64,000 nt of DNA from Ciona savignyi (taxonomy: Eukaryota; Chordata; Ascidiacea; Phlebobranchia; Cionidae). Position 1 is the stretch's first letter, and each line of letters starts with the position of its first letter. The DNA lies in the NCBI GenBank assembly GCA_000149265.1, contig CH002614.1, forward strand, positions 326,017 to 390,016. Reading direction: 5' to 3'. Both the position numbers and the translations under genes were made by a program. Positions 32,922 through 44,355 of the stretch are shown here, one piece after another. Under the pieces are notes generated by a model. The model made no database searches and had not been told where the DNA came from. It saw only the letters and a list, made by a program, of their open reading frames with translations.

Positions 32922-35900
32922 ATGGAGATATCTGACAACACAAGAGGTTAGTTCACTTATTTCTATTTATATGGACGTAATTGACGAAATATTGTGCGCA
33001 CTAGACTACATAAATACTTATCAGATAGTTAAACTGGTTGTTAAATTTTGTCCTTGCTAAGCACCGGTCTAAGCATTGCACCCAAGATCCCACAATGCTA
33101 ATATGTGTCCTTGTGTCCTCAGGCAGTATGAACAGAAAACCGAAATTCGTAGAAATTCCATCGGTGCCCACATCCGACCACGGTGAGTTTCAAAGATTGC
33201 GCAATTCGACTTAAATTAAAATTTCATTTATTTAAATAGATTAAGGGATTTGTTTTAATAAAGTGTGTCCAAATTATTCAAATTTGAATGTTCAATGCAA
33301 ATCTTTCTCTGATATTTTCCATTCTTAAAAAATATTTGCGTCTCATTTAATTGTTCAGTCACGTGCGAGTCGAGTCAAACTGTCTATGAAGTTTCATTGT
33401 TCAACAATCATGGTCCCCGCACTACCTTTTGTTCTTTATGACGTCACAATGTTGTGTAATTGTACTCCATCGTAATGGGGTTGGGGGTCGAAGAACTTCG
33501 ATTTTCGATTACCGGTATTTATATCATTGTGATGTAATCGGGCGTAACAATCGCTAAATTATCGATGTAAGAATGCATACACGCACGCACTCGCACACAC
33601 ATGCATGCGATTAGATAAGTTTATGACAAAACACAGAAGTGGAATTTTGACTGAAGTATGCTCACCACTATTCAATTGCACCACCGGTATATTACCTTAT
33701 CTCGCCCAGCGATACGCGTAAACCAAGCATGCCGAACTGTTCGTTGCCTTGTTTGCGGGACGACGGTTAAACTTTTAAGGTAAAGGATCATAGCGAAGCG
33801 TTCCAGTCCACCACACTGGCATGTTAACATTGCATAGTATGTCGCAACGCACATAAGTGAACTTGGACGGAACGTGGCATTGTCTAAAATCCAGATTACG
33901 ACAGCTCTATATTTACACAGGTTCGTGTAACTTGAAAAAAAGGGCAAAGCTCTTGTGAAAGTAATTTGGTTGGGCACCATAGGCAGGGTTGCGATTTAAA
34001 CCAGATAGTTCGGCAACTTTGCTTTGAATATTCGTTTAATTAAGGCGAGGGGGTATGGTACCATTTTAAGGACATCTGTTATTTATCTAGAAACGCGATT
34101 GTTGTTGGATTTGTTTTGACGTTCCAACGGAAAGCGGAAGTCTTTATAATTTAAAAGAAGCAATTTCTTAGCTGAACTAAACCTTACCGCTTATTTAAGT
34201 TTAACGATCATTGGGTCGCTTTATTACCGCATACAAAGAACTACAGGATGACTGGATGAGTTGCAGTTAGAATGAATTATGCAAAACACGCATTTTGAAC
34301 GATTTTTTGATCGGATTTGTTTTGTTTTATTTCCTGATAAGCAAACGTCATTCGCCATGCACTCCTTTGTGTTCCGACATTGCCTGCCGCGGTTCTCTAG
34401 GGAAAGTGGTAGCGAAAAAGGCGATTTCTTTCCGATTATAGAACGGTCGATAAAATACACGCAATACCACAAGATTAGACAGCCTAGACCTTGACCACTT
34501 CATATATTGTATCAGGAATAGATTGGCCGGGTTGCAATATCGAATAATGTAATATATTCGCTGGAAAAATTCGAGCTTCTGCGATATTAGATAATCAAAC
34601 CATCGTGCTTGCCACGATTAAGATTATGCAGCCAACAATATACCCCAGTCGAGTTGTCAGTGGTTATGCCAGGAAACGAGTTACCGGTGCCATATCCAAC
34701 TAGATTTTCTTGGGCCCAGTCCAACCCACTGATTTCCGCGACATTGGGTTAGAAAGGCGACTTTGGCGGATAACTTCCGTTTCCCATCCACCCATGGGAA
34801 CGGAGATCGAGATTTTCATAACAAAGGATAATATTTATTGTCATATTAAAATTACTGTTGTGTAATTTGTAAACTTCTATTTAGGGTCTGGTTCAAGTAG
34901 CGCTTCGTCTACATCAAAGCGCCACGATGACGTAACAGTGACGTCAGCAGCTGACGAGCCCGACCCTGCGTTGATGGCGAAGCTTGGAATGCTAGTTGGT
35001 GATCAAAGGTATGAATTAAATTTTCGATTTTTCTCCACTATAACTTAATCTGGAAGCTCAGTATTTCACCGACGTTGCTTCGCAGAGTAAGTCATGTAAA
35101 AACCACCAGTCACCACCACCCAATTTTAAGCAACAACCTCATTGGGTCCAACGAAAGGAAGAAAACACAAACAACCAGTCCCGCTTCGACACTCTCCGAC
35201 AAGGGAATAGGTCAGTGTCGGACAAATTATACGTTTACACTATGACAACGCTTGGTATTAAGTTTTATAGTTTAAAAATATGATTCGTGGTGCTAATTTG
35301 AATTAAAAGACTGTGGAAGTATAATGTGTGTTGTTATACAGGAAGTAGCGTTGGTTCTTTCGATTCCGAGTTCCGACACAACTCGCCACTCTTCCTTCCT
35401 ACCTCATCCAACCCACCTTATGACGTAAGATCCGGATCATTGGACTCACGAACACACGAAGTCGCTTTTTCAATGGAGCAGCAGCAGCCAACCAGCCACA
35501 CTAGAAGCTCATCTGATATAATTATCACAGATTCGAACGCAGGGTAAGCTATTACTCATAAGTACTTATTGCTGGACTTATGTATTTTGTAAAGTAAAAG
35601 TACCCGTTTTAGTTTCCTTTTTTTAATATTAAAATGCTTCTCTTTCAGTGAGAACATTACCCACCCTAAATTAGCCGAGCAGTCTAGCGCCCCACTGTGG
35701 AACTCTGATCCGAGGAGGGGCTCGAAAAAAACCAATTCACTGACGTCACAATTACGCCCTCGACGACCATCGACACGGAGGCAGCGATCTAATAACACCG
35801 ACACCACTTCTATTGAACGAGGTACTGGAATGATGGTTCTTAAGTTTTACTTTTGTGCCCGTGTAGTCCAAATTGATAACATTTGAATAACATTAGTAAT

Positions 35901-38900
35901 CATTTTTTAGAAAATGGGGACGTTCACAAATTACCTCAGTTGTGCCGGGATTCCCCAAACCACTCTACTCGCTCAAGCGTGTCATCGTCACGCTCCGTGA
36001 CGCCGGCAGTTTCGGTTTGTGAAATGACCAACGCAGGAATCAAAATGGCCACGAAGCATAAACCCAATGTAAGTTGCTCTACTCTGTATGTGTTGCATGT
36101 GGTTCATGTTTAAGTCTCATCTTTTTGTTATTTTAGAGTCCAACTGATTATCTTCCGCCACCACCTCCCCCTCCTCCAGTAGACAATTATGTGGACTGTG
36201 ACGTAACAAACAACCTTCCTCCACCTCCTCCTCCGCCTCCAGGGGATTCCCCAAGCCAACCCCCACCTCCGTTGCCACCGAAAAATAAAGGTAAATGCTT
36301 GGCGAATTTGGAAGTTTTCATAATTATTACCATTTGTTTTCATCCAACCAGTTTTCCAACACAACGGCGAGGTCTTGAGCCGACACAACTCGTTAGTATC
36401 AAGAAAACCAGACCCCCAGATGTACCACCGTCACCATTATGCGAACGACATTTCGACGCCAATCCACTTACACGGGGATGATACCAATAGTACTGCCAGC
36501 TCAACCTTGAAGAGCAGGATTCGTCTATCGTCAGACTCCACAACCACCACGGTCAACACTGCCCTTGAGGTGTTCGACCGGAGCGTAATATCGGAGAAGC
36601 GAGTATGGTAGGTTGATTTTACAAGGAAGTAATATGTTTAATTTTCTGCTCGACTAAAACGGCATTTACTTCCAGGAGCCAGGACCAGAGACGAGAGATT
36701 CCAGCCACAATCAACCAGGGTCACCTCACTCCTTCCATGTCCGCATCGGCGCTTGGACGGACCGAATCAACCGGAAGACTCATGATGTCGAACCATCAGC
36801 ACCGGAAACCTGCGCATGGCAGCACCAGTGCATTGTGGGAGAGCGCTCGACCGCATTCATTGTCAACTCCGCACAATAAAAATGACGTCAATGAGAGGTA
36901 TATTGATCGCCGGCGATTGGCGCGCAAAGGTTATTAAGTGAAATTTCTAATTAATATATAAATTAAGGAACGCTCCTTCCCCAAGTACGTACGATGATGA
37001 TACATTCAGCCGACAATCTATCAAAAGGTCCTCGACCAGATCGAACCCGGGGGACAGACGGAAGGTTGACACTAAATGTGAGCAAACGACTTTCAATTTA
37101 GCTAATTATATCGATTTATATAAATAACGCATCTTCGTTTTTAAAGCATCTGTTCGGTTCGCTCCCTATCGACACCCAGAGGTTATTCTTCAACCTTTGG
37201 CGTTCGACCTTCCTCTAGCTGTCGCCAGTGAGACCAAGTTTGTCGGTCGAGAGTGGATATTTAGTGAGATCCTGGTGTCCTTGACAACGAACGACTTGAA
37301 AACTAACAAAGGAGTGGTAAGTTTGGTTAGATAAAATGTAATGTCCACTGTTAAACACAATTATCTTTAGGTAATATCTGGTGGTCGCGGTCATGGGAAA
37401 ACAGCATTAGTTGATCACCTCGTTTCGTTCAGTTATCACGGAAATAAAAAGCAAAGTTATTCTACCCTGCGTTCAGAATCTGGTAAGCAAGGCGTCTCAA
37501 ATCCATGGTTGTTTGTTAAGTCCTAATATTTCTGTGTGAAGTCAAATAATCCGGATGTTTGATTCAGGAGACACAATGCAACGTTTGGGGCAATCCAGGA
37601 GTTCAAGTCCGATGTCGAGTTCAAGGCAGTACTACCACCCCGGTGCTGCTGCTCATCTCATGTCTGGTTCCAATCACTCGAGTAGAACCAACAGTCCAGC
37701 GTTTGGCAGCACTGCTAGCAGCAGAGCAGGCAGCCAGTCCTCACTGACCGAAGATGCATGCAGGAAACTTGCTTCTCAGGTAAGAAAGATGGCGGATTTT
37801 TGCATTCGATTATCAGTAAAGAGTCATCTAACCCGTGGTGCACTATCCCAGGTTGTCGCGTTTCACTTCTGTCAAGCAGAAAACAATACGACATGTTACC
37901 TTCCCGAGTTCCTGCACAGCGTTGCAGCCCAACTGAGCCAGGCGCCGCAGTTGACGTCCTACAGGGAACTTTTGCTCAACGAACCACATTTGCAAAACAT
38001 TCTCAGCATAAGAAGCTGCATCCAAAATCCCATTCAAGCTTTCATGAAAGGAATTGTTGAACCACTAGTCAAGTTACGAAAGGGTAAGTATTATGTTTAA
38101 GTCATATTTCAACATAAACAACATCAGTATACTTTCGTATTACAAAATTCCTTTCAAAACTAACGCTCTATTCACATCCACTTCAGCCAACAAGCTTCCT
38201 CGTTCCAACATGGTGATTGTTATTGACGCTTTGAACGAAGCAGAGCTCTACCGTCCTGACTCTGGTCTTTCCATTCTTTTGTTTCTGGAAAACCACCTCA
38301 GAGATTTCCCTGATTTTCTGAAGATCGTTGCAACAATTCGTGCTGACGATCGACCTTCTGTGACAAACTTCCCAGTCAGTTTCGTGTCGCTGGATGGCGA
38401 TAATGCGAACATACTTAGAGACTCCCAGCTTTATATTAATCACCGGATCTCCTGTTCAAACTCATTGGCAAACTTGACGTTATCAGGTCAGTTAATGATT
38501 GACTATACTTGAAATATTAACACAAGATCACAGGAACTAAATAAAATGCTAATAGTGAAATGTATATTCAGCATATGATGGAACTATTTCTTGTGCATCA
38601 CTAACATACAACAAATTATTCAGGTAAATCCGATCCTGCAGTAGCTCACAAGCAACTTGGCCAGCACCTCATCAAAACAGCCAAAGGAAACTTCCTATTT
38701 TTAAGACTTACTCTAGATCTCATTGACAAGGGATCAATTGTCCCGAAAAGTTCTGGATTTAAAGTCATCCCTGTCAGCGTGCACGAGGTTTGTGACGTCA
38801 TAAACAAGTCACTTTACTCATTAAACATTGGTAACAATATTGCTTCACCAGGTTTTTCTTCTCATGTGCAATTTGAGATTTATGAGCTACACGTCATTCG

Positions 38901-41900
38901 ATGATGTTCGCGACATTGTTTCGATTGCTCTTGCTTCATTGTATCCGTTGAAAGACGACCAGTTGTACCAGGTAGGGTAACCCGCGTCTGGTAGATGCCA
39001 CGAATATATAAAGATTCTTAGGAAATAATCTATCTTTTCATCGATAGGCTGTATGCAGTGGAATGGCACCAAACCAACTTTCCCGGGCAACATTTAAAAT
39101 GCAAATGGAACTCTTGTCGGAGATGTTAGTACTAGCGCCATCAGGTGGTCGAATTTTCTTCCACTCTTGTTTTAGAGAGTGGCTGCTGGAGCACACTCAT
39201 CAAATACCAAGCACCGGAACCCGTAAGTTCAATGTCAAATATATATATACTGTAGTGGAAGTAGCCACATCTTACCTGTTTTACTCCCCCACAGTTCAAT
39301 CGTCAAGCAAATTTCGGGTCGACGTAAAACGTGGCCATGCATTGTTGGCTACAGTCTTATCATTGCAACCACCTTCACGCTTACACAAGCACGCCACACT
39401 GGAGTTGGCTCATCATGTCCTCAAGGCGGGAATGTTTAAGAACCAACCAAAGCAATCCGGTTAGTTGTGATCACATTATCTTTCAACTTTTTACGTTTAA
39501 AAATATTACATTGATTATTTTGTAAAATACACCAGACATGCAATTATATTGATGTTTCAGGCATGAGTGCATCGGAACAGAACGCTAACTTCATGGCAAG
39601 AAGTAGTCAGCAATTAACCGAAGCTCTCTCATCTTTGAGGAATCTATTTTTCCCCAATATGAAGGTAAGATTATTTTAATGAAAATTCTCAATGTAACAC
39701 GTTTAAATGTTTACCGTTAATTTAAGATGCTAATTAAATATTGTGTAACTTATTATTTTGTCTCTAGGTGAGCAAACTGTTGCTGAGATCAGGTGCAAAT
39801 CCGAACACACCGACCGAAGTTCTCTACAACGCCACCCCTCTCTCTGTCGCTGCACATACAGGTTTATATAAGTTTTTCACATTTGAATTGTATCTACATC
39901 TCTTATAATCAAAAATCAAATCTAACTTCCACCCGCATTCGCAGGCTGCCTCGACCTTGCCAATCTACTGCTTATGTTCTGCGCCGACGTCAATCAACCA
40001 GCGTCCAATGGGATGGCAGCTCTCACCTTCGCCGCTGCTGCCGGGCGACACCAAGTGGTGGACCTGTTACTCAGATACCGACCAGCTGTAAGTTTTTTTT
40101 ATCTTTTAAGCCTTTCGAATTATTTTAACTAAATTAAACTTCAGCTGAACCAAGTCGATCAGAATGGGCACACCGCGCTCTTGCACGCCATCTTGCGTGG
40201 ACATAGCGATGTCGCGAAGCTCCTGCTCACTTGCGACCTCTATGCGTCACAACACCACCGGAATTTTGCTGCACAGCAAGCGTTGGTTGCTGCTGCTGCA
40301 ATCGGAGACATGAAGGTTGGTTCACAAAGTCACTTCGCCGCAAAATAGCCAACCACACTACACAATGTTACCTTCCAATAAACACAATTGCTTATTTTTT
40401 TCAGCTGCTGCAGTATCTTCTTCATCCTGGTGCCTTCCAATGCAACGTGAACGCCGTGGACCCCACACATGGGGAAACCCCTTTGACGTCAGCAGCCGGA
40501 CACGGGAAGTCGAGTGTTTGCGAGTTTCTCGTACGTCACAGCAATGCGAGCGTCGAGGCGAGGAACAAAGGAGGAGCGACCGCTTTGCTCTGTGCTGTTA
40601 AACAGGTAAATGTTAACCGAAAAGTTTAAATTCGTGTTAAGAATAAGATCTTACAATCTATATCCATATGCACAGGGAGAATGGGACACTGCGGATTTGC
40701 TTTTGAATCTTGGGGCATCTCTCGAATCTCGTGATCCTGCTGGAAAGACGCCTCTCATTACGGCCTCTTGTAATGGCCATTTAGGAGTTTTGGAACTTCT
40801 ATTGTCTCGTGGTAAGTAGCTGTCATACTGCCTGACAAAGTTTCACTACCTATTGTTGAGATTGTAACGTAATTTTATTCGGATTTAGGTGCAAACATAT
40901 TAGCTGCTGACAGAGAAGGACTGACTGCTCTTAGTTGGGCCGCGCTGAAAGGTGGGTATATCATATACCAATGTTTTAATTCAAGTATTAGTGCGCAGTC
41001 TTATCATGTACAATATCACACAGGACATGCTTCGTGCGTTCGTTCCTTGCTCGAACGGCATGCAAACGTAGCTCATTGTGACGCAAGTGGGCGCACTGCT
41101 CTCGACCTTGCCGCATTTTACGGAGACCCACAGGTGTGTAGAATTTATAGATCACAATATTGTCGCAATGTACCTCTTTAGTGTACCAATAGATTTTTAA
41201 TTATTGTTTAAACCCAGATCGTTGACCTTCTGTTGGACGCTGGCTCCGACATTAGTCACGTAGACGGCAGTGGAATGTGTGCATTGGATCGCGCGATTGG
41301 GTGTCAAAATATCGAGGTTGTAGCGAGTCTGTTGCGCCGTGGTGCGGAGATTGCTGCTACGTCATGGGCAATGGCGAGTGGGAAAGCTGACGTCACAGCT
41401 GCTTTGTTGAGTAAGTTGCTTTGTCACCTGGTCCTGATTCTAGTAGATATTCAAACCATCGTTTATCACTGTACGTGGTAAACAGTTAATTACTCAATTA
41501 TTTGGAGTTTGTGAAATAAGTAGCTAACCGTTAAACTTCACAGATAAGAGTTTAGAAGACGGAAACACTCTTTACAAGGCGTTCGATTTCGTCAGCGCGA
41601 GTGAAATTTACTCGCGGGCACTCAAACATATTGGAGAGCTGTCATCAACCCGACACGATCGCCCACCTCAGGCCAAAATGGCGGATTTGTCCGCGCATCT
41701 TCTACTCGGGTATTCACGGTGTTTGAGAAAGCTCGGAGATTTGGACGGAGGTATGTGCGTGGGATTTCTATGTTTAATTACAAGAGGTTTAATTGATTTC
41801 ATTTGACAGCTGAATCAAGCGCGACCAGGGCATTGGAGATGAAACCTCTCTGGTATGAAGCACTGTATGCAAGAGCTCGCGTTCTTCGGGAAGCGTTGCG

Positions 41901-42576
41901 CCTAAACGCCGCCCTGTGTGACGTCATAGAAGCGGAGAAGACGGCTCCTCCGCACAACATGAAGGAGATCAGACGATTGATCGAGAGGATTAAAGACGAG
42001 ATCAGAAAGGGAGGCAGCAAAGCTTCTAGACCTCCATCCACAACATCCGAGATGAACATTCCACACAGACAGCGCGTAAACTCCACCTCCAGTTACCATG
42101 GAAACAAGAGTCGAGGTGCATCACCTTCCGAAATGTCGCGGTCTTTCCAAGCCCCGAGGAACGAAGGAACAAAACAATTGAACCCCTTGTATCCCTCCAA
42201 TACCGGGCAACTGTACAGGGGAAATTCTCAGGAAAGTCTGGCTGAGTCGATGTTAAGTTTATCAGCATACGAACCGACTAGAGTCGGTCGCCGTGACTTA
42301 GTACCCAGCGCTCGTCGTGCCCCACCAAGAACAAACCCTCACTGGCGCCCTCGTGTGCCTGATTTTCAGCGATCTTATTCAGAAGATCACCGCGCTCCGA
42401 ATCAAACATTTAATCAACACCCCGACCGTGTGGTGTATGATGACGACACACGTTCCTTGTGCACTGATGCCGAACATACGTGGACATCACTTTCTGTTTA
42501 CGATAGTCCGGTTCAAAATGGTTACCGTTACCAGGCAACGGAACCCGCTCGAACCTCCTTCGTAACGAATCTTTAA
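32922..42576 (+). CDS. TANC: TANC-family scaffold protein (P-loop, ankyrin, TPR), 31 coding exons, about 1815 aa
   Basis: Homologue of vertebrate TANC1/2, large membrane-associated postsynaptic or cell-polarity scaffolds. Order: Ser-rich N-terminus with a poly-proline segment, STAND-type P-loop domain, ankyrin repeats, TPR-like helices, Ser-rich tail, class I PDZ ligand. Coding exons: 32922-32946, 33123-33182, 34885-35008, 35086-35210, 35342-35543, 35649-35821, 35911-36068, 36137-36290, 36352-36607, 36676-36897, 36968-37077, 37147-37316, 37371-37482, 37568-37779, 37852-38083, 38187-38486, 38624-38787, 38852-38971, 39048-39222, 39295-39459, 39561-39664, 39768-39861, 39945-40087, 40145-40315, 40405-40605, 40676-40811, 40889-40951, 41024-41133, 41218-41410, 41544-41750, 41810-42576. 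All phases agree. The first exon (MEISDNTRG) is short and the least certain part; further upstream non-coding exons are possible. Length is close to human TANC1 (about 1860 aa). Confidence 0.95.
36137..36290 (+). other. TANC poly-proline exon
   Basis: One exon encodes two runs of eight prolines separated by an acidic spacer, then QPPPPLPPK. It is a likely SH3, WW or EVH1 ligand region in the N-terminal part (residues about 290-340). Confidence 0.8.
37147..38787 (+). other. TANC P-loop NTPase-like domain
   Basis: Starts with [11 protein letters not shown], then Walker A GGRGHGKT (exon 37371-37482) and a Walker B-like [12 protein letters not shown] (exon 38187-38486). This is the STAND-like arrangement known in TANC proteins. 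A Ser-rich insert is encoded in 37568-37779. Confidence 0.85.
39768..41410 (+). other. TANC ankyrin repeat array
   Basis: Eight consecutive exons encode repeated ankyrin helices such as [40 protein letters not shown] and [20 protein letters not shown]. They cover about 370 residues, with most exon joints at similar positions within repeats. Confidence 0.9.
41544..42010 (+). other. TANC TPR-like helical region
   Basis: Encodes KALEDG-type helices ([20 protein letters not shown], then [17 protein letters not shown] and [20 protein letters not shown]). They end in the conserved [12 protein letters not shown] helix. Confidence 0.82.
42565..42576 (+). other. C-terminal class I PDZ ligand of TANC
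   Basis: The protein ends VTNL, which fits [ST]-x-hydrophobic at the free C-terminus. TANC proteins are known PDZ partners of PSD-95-type scaffolds. Confidence 0.65.
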
Positions 42577-43792
42577 TTTTCTTCAATGAATTTTTACCAA
42601 ATCCCGCTTTTTTAGTTTCAGCTTTTAGTGCAAAGTGTGGCAGCCACATTAAGTTTAAATCATCGTTCAATAGTGTTACTGTATAAACTGTTGTATCGTT
42701 TCAACAGCAATTTTAATGCTGCTTTAAAATCGCGCACACTGTTATCGTTCTGTATAAATAGTTTTGCCTTACAATCAACTTTTGGCACCTAATTAACTTA
42801 TTTAACCCCATGTGACGTCAAATCGATTGTGATACAACACTGCCATAGTTTGACGTCAAAAATCCGTACGTTATAGAAAATGCCGTCGCGAGTCAAGTTT
42901 CATTTTTAAGCAACCAAGAGATGTTGATCTTATAATAATGAATGTTTAGCGTGTATCGGTGACACGGTCGCCCCGTTTGCTATTATAAAATTCACTTTGT
43001 CGAACTGCTCTCGTATAATTCAATAAACACAAAGCAAACAATACTGATATAACTAAAATACTGGATGTTTTTTTATTTCTGACAAACCACGAAATTTGTT
43101 CAGGTGCATGTTTTAACGACATGGTAAGGCTTCAACTTGTTTATTCAGACGATTGCAGAACCGACTGTTCGACGGCTTTCTGCAACATTATAGGCTATAT
43201 TTTTGTAAAATATACAGAACTACAAATATTTGTTGAGTTAATACATAATATACCAAACAGGTTTAAATTGGCAGTAACTCAGTTAGATTTTGAACGCTTG
43301 GCGCATGTACTGGTAATTTACGTTTTTGTTTATTCATCGTTAAGCCATTTTTAATAATCGACGTGCTTTGAAAACTTTATTTTGACGTGTTTTTCAGTTT
43401 TAACTGTAGTTAGAAACATTTTATTTGCAAATGAGAAGAACCTAAAATAGTTATAATAGTCGATTGGGAGACATAAACGAGTAAAACAAAGTAATTATTA
43501 TTTGACTCCTTTGATAGGCCAACTTTATCAGTCAGCAGTTTTAAAATGAAGTTTCTACAAGTCCATCGCGCTACAAGTTCTGATACATAAACTTCTAGAA
43601 TGACTATGAATTACAAAGAAAATTCAATAAATCTTATCTTTATGACTGTAAATTTGTGACATCGATTTAGTTTAGAATATCTCGCTCTCGGGGATTACCC
43701 AGTATATTGTTGTGTATCTCTGATTTACTTGAATGTAGATTTGAACCTTACTTAGTGGCGCAATAAAAACAGAGATTTCTACAAACAATTAA
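42577..43792. other. TANC 3' UTR and intergenic region
   Basis: AT-rich and non-coding. Contains the TANC polyadenylation signal and, after it, no recognisable gene. The end should hold the SMIM15 promoter and 5' UTR. Confidence 0.5.
43022..43027 (+). terminator. TANC polyadenylation signal AATAAA
   Basis: Canonical AATAAA about 445 nt after the TANC stop codon. Confidence 0.65.
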
Positions 43793-44044
43793 ATGGCAGA
43801 CAAAGGAGAAGAAATTGTTGAGTCTCCACCTCCAGAATGGTTGATTAGCCTGCTGAAATGGATTGGAAATGACCCATGGGACTTTGTAACAACCTTGTTT
43901 TTGTGCTTGTCTCCATTCTTTCTTATCAGCGCTGTTCTTGCATACAAGTTGTCGAAAATGATTGAAGCTAAAGAAAAAGAAAAGAAAAAAACTGCAAAAC
44001 GAGAAAAAAACATTAAAAATACACGAAGAGCGAAAATCGATTGA
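43793..44044 (+). CDS. SMIM15: Small integral membrane protein 15 (SMIM15), intronless, 83 aa
   Basis: Recognised by the conserved core PWDFVTTLFLCLSPFFLISA (one hydrophobic segment, residues about 31-52), followed by KLSKMIEAKEKEKKK and a basic coiled tail. This is the layout of vertebrate SMIM15 (74 aa). The function is not known; it is a predicted single-pass membrane protein with a cytosolic basic helix. The N-terminus is slightly longer and acidic. One exon, same strand as NAT, which starts 311 nt downstream. Confidence 0.93.
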   Translation: MADKGEEIVESPPPEWLISLLKWIGNDPWDFVTTLFLCLSPFFLISAVLAYKLSKMIEAKEKEKKKTAKREKNIKNTRRAKID

Positions 44045-44350
44045 TTTTACAAATTTGTTTTTGTAAGATTTTAATGATTATATTATTATTTAGTTACCAG
44101 TTAATAAGATTGATGATTTAAATTACATATATTTAATTTTAAATACGTTGTGTAATACTGCATTAAATGATTTAAATGTAATCTGTGTATTTAGAAATGT
44201 AAAACAAATTGTTTTATTTTTTGTAAATTATCATGAAGAATTGAGGTTAATATAAAAATGTTATTGAGAAAAAACTGCATCATAGTTATTTGTAGTGATG
44301 TATGTTGGAATTAATAAGAGTTTAATAGGCTGTATGCCATGTTTTATCAT

Positions 44351-44352
44351 AG
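44351..44352 (+). other. Acceptor-like AG just before the NAT start (possible SL trans-splice site)
   Basis: A pyrimidine-rich gttttatcatag ends three bases before the first NAT ATG, with no matching upstream 5' exon visible. Spliced-leader trans-splicing is established in ascidians; its use here is inference. Confidence 0.35.
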
Positions 44353-44355
44353 GTG

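Noticed and set aside
33580..33612. Short CA/CG-rich run (cacgcacgcactcgcacaca)
   Set aside because: A simple low-complexity stretch in a TANC intron with no further structure.
33672..33980. 102-codon minus-strand frame in TANC intron 2
   Set aside because: No recognisable similarity, and it is antisense inside an intron.
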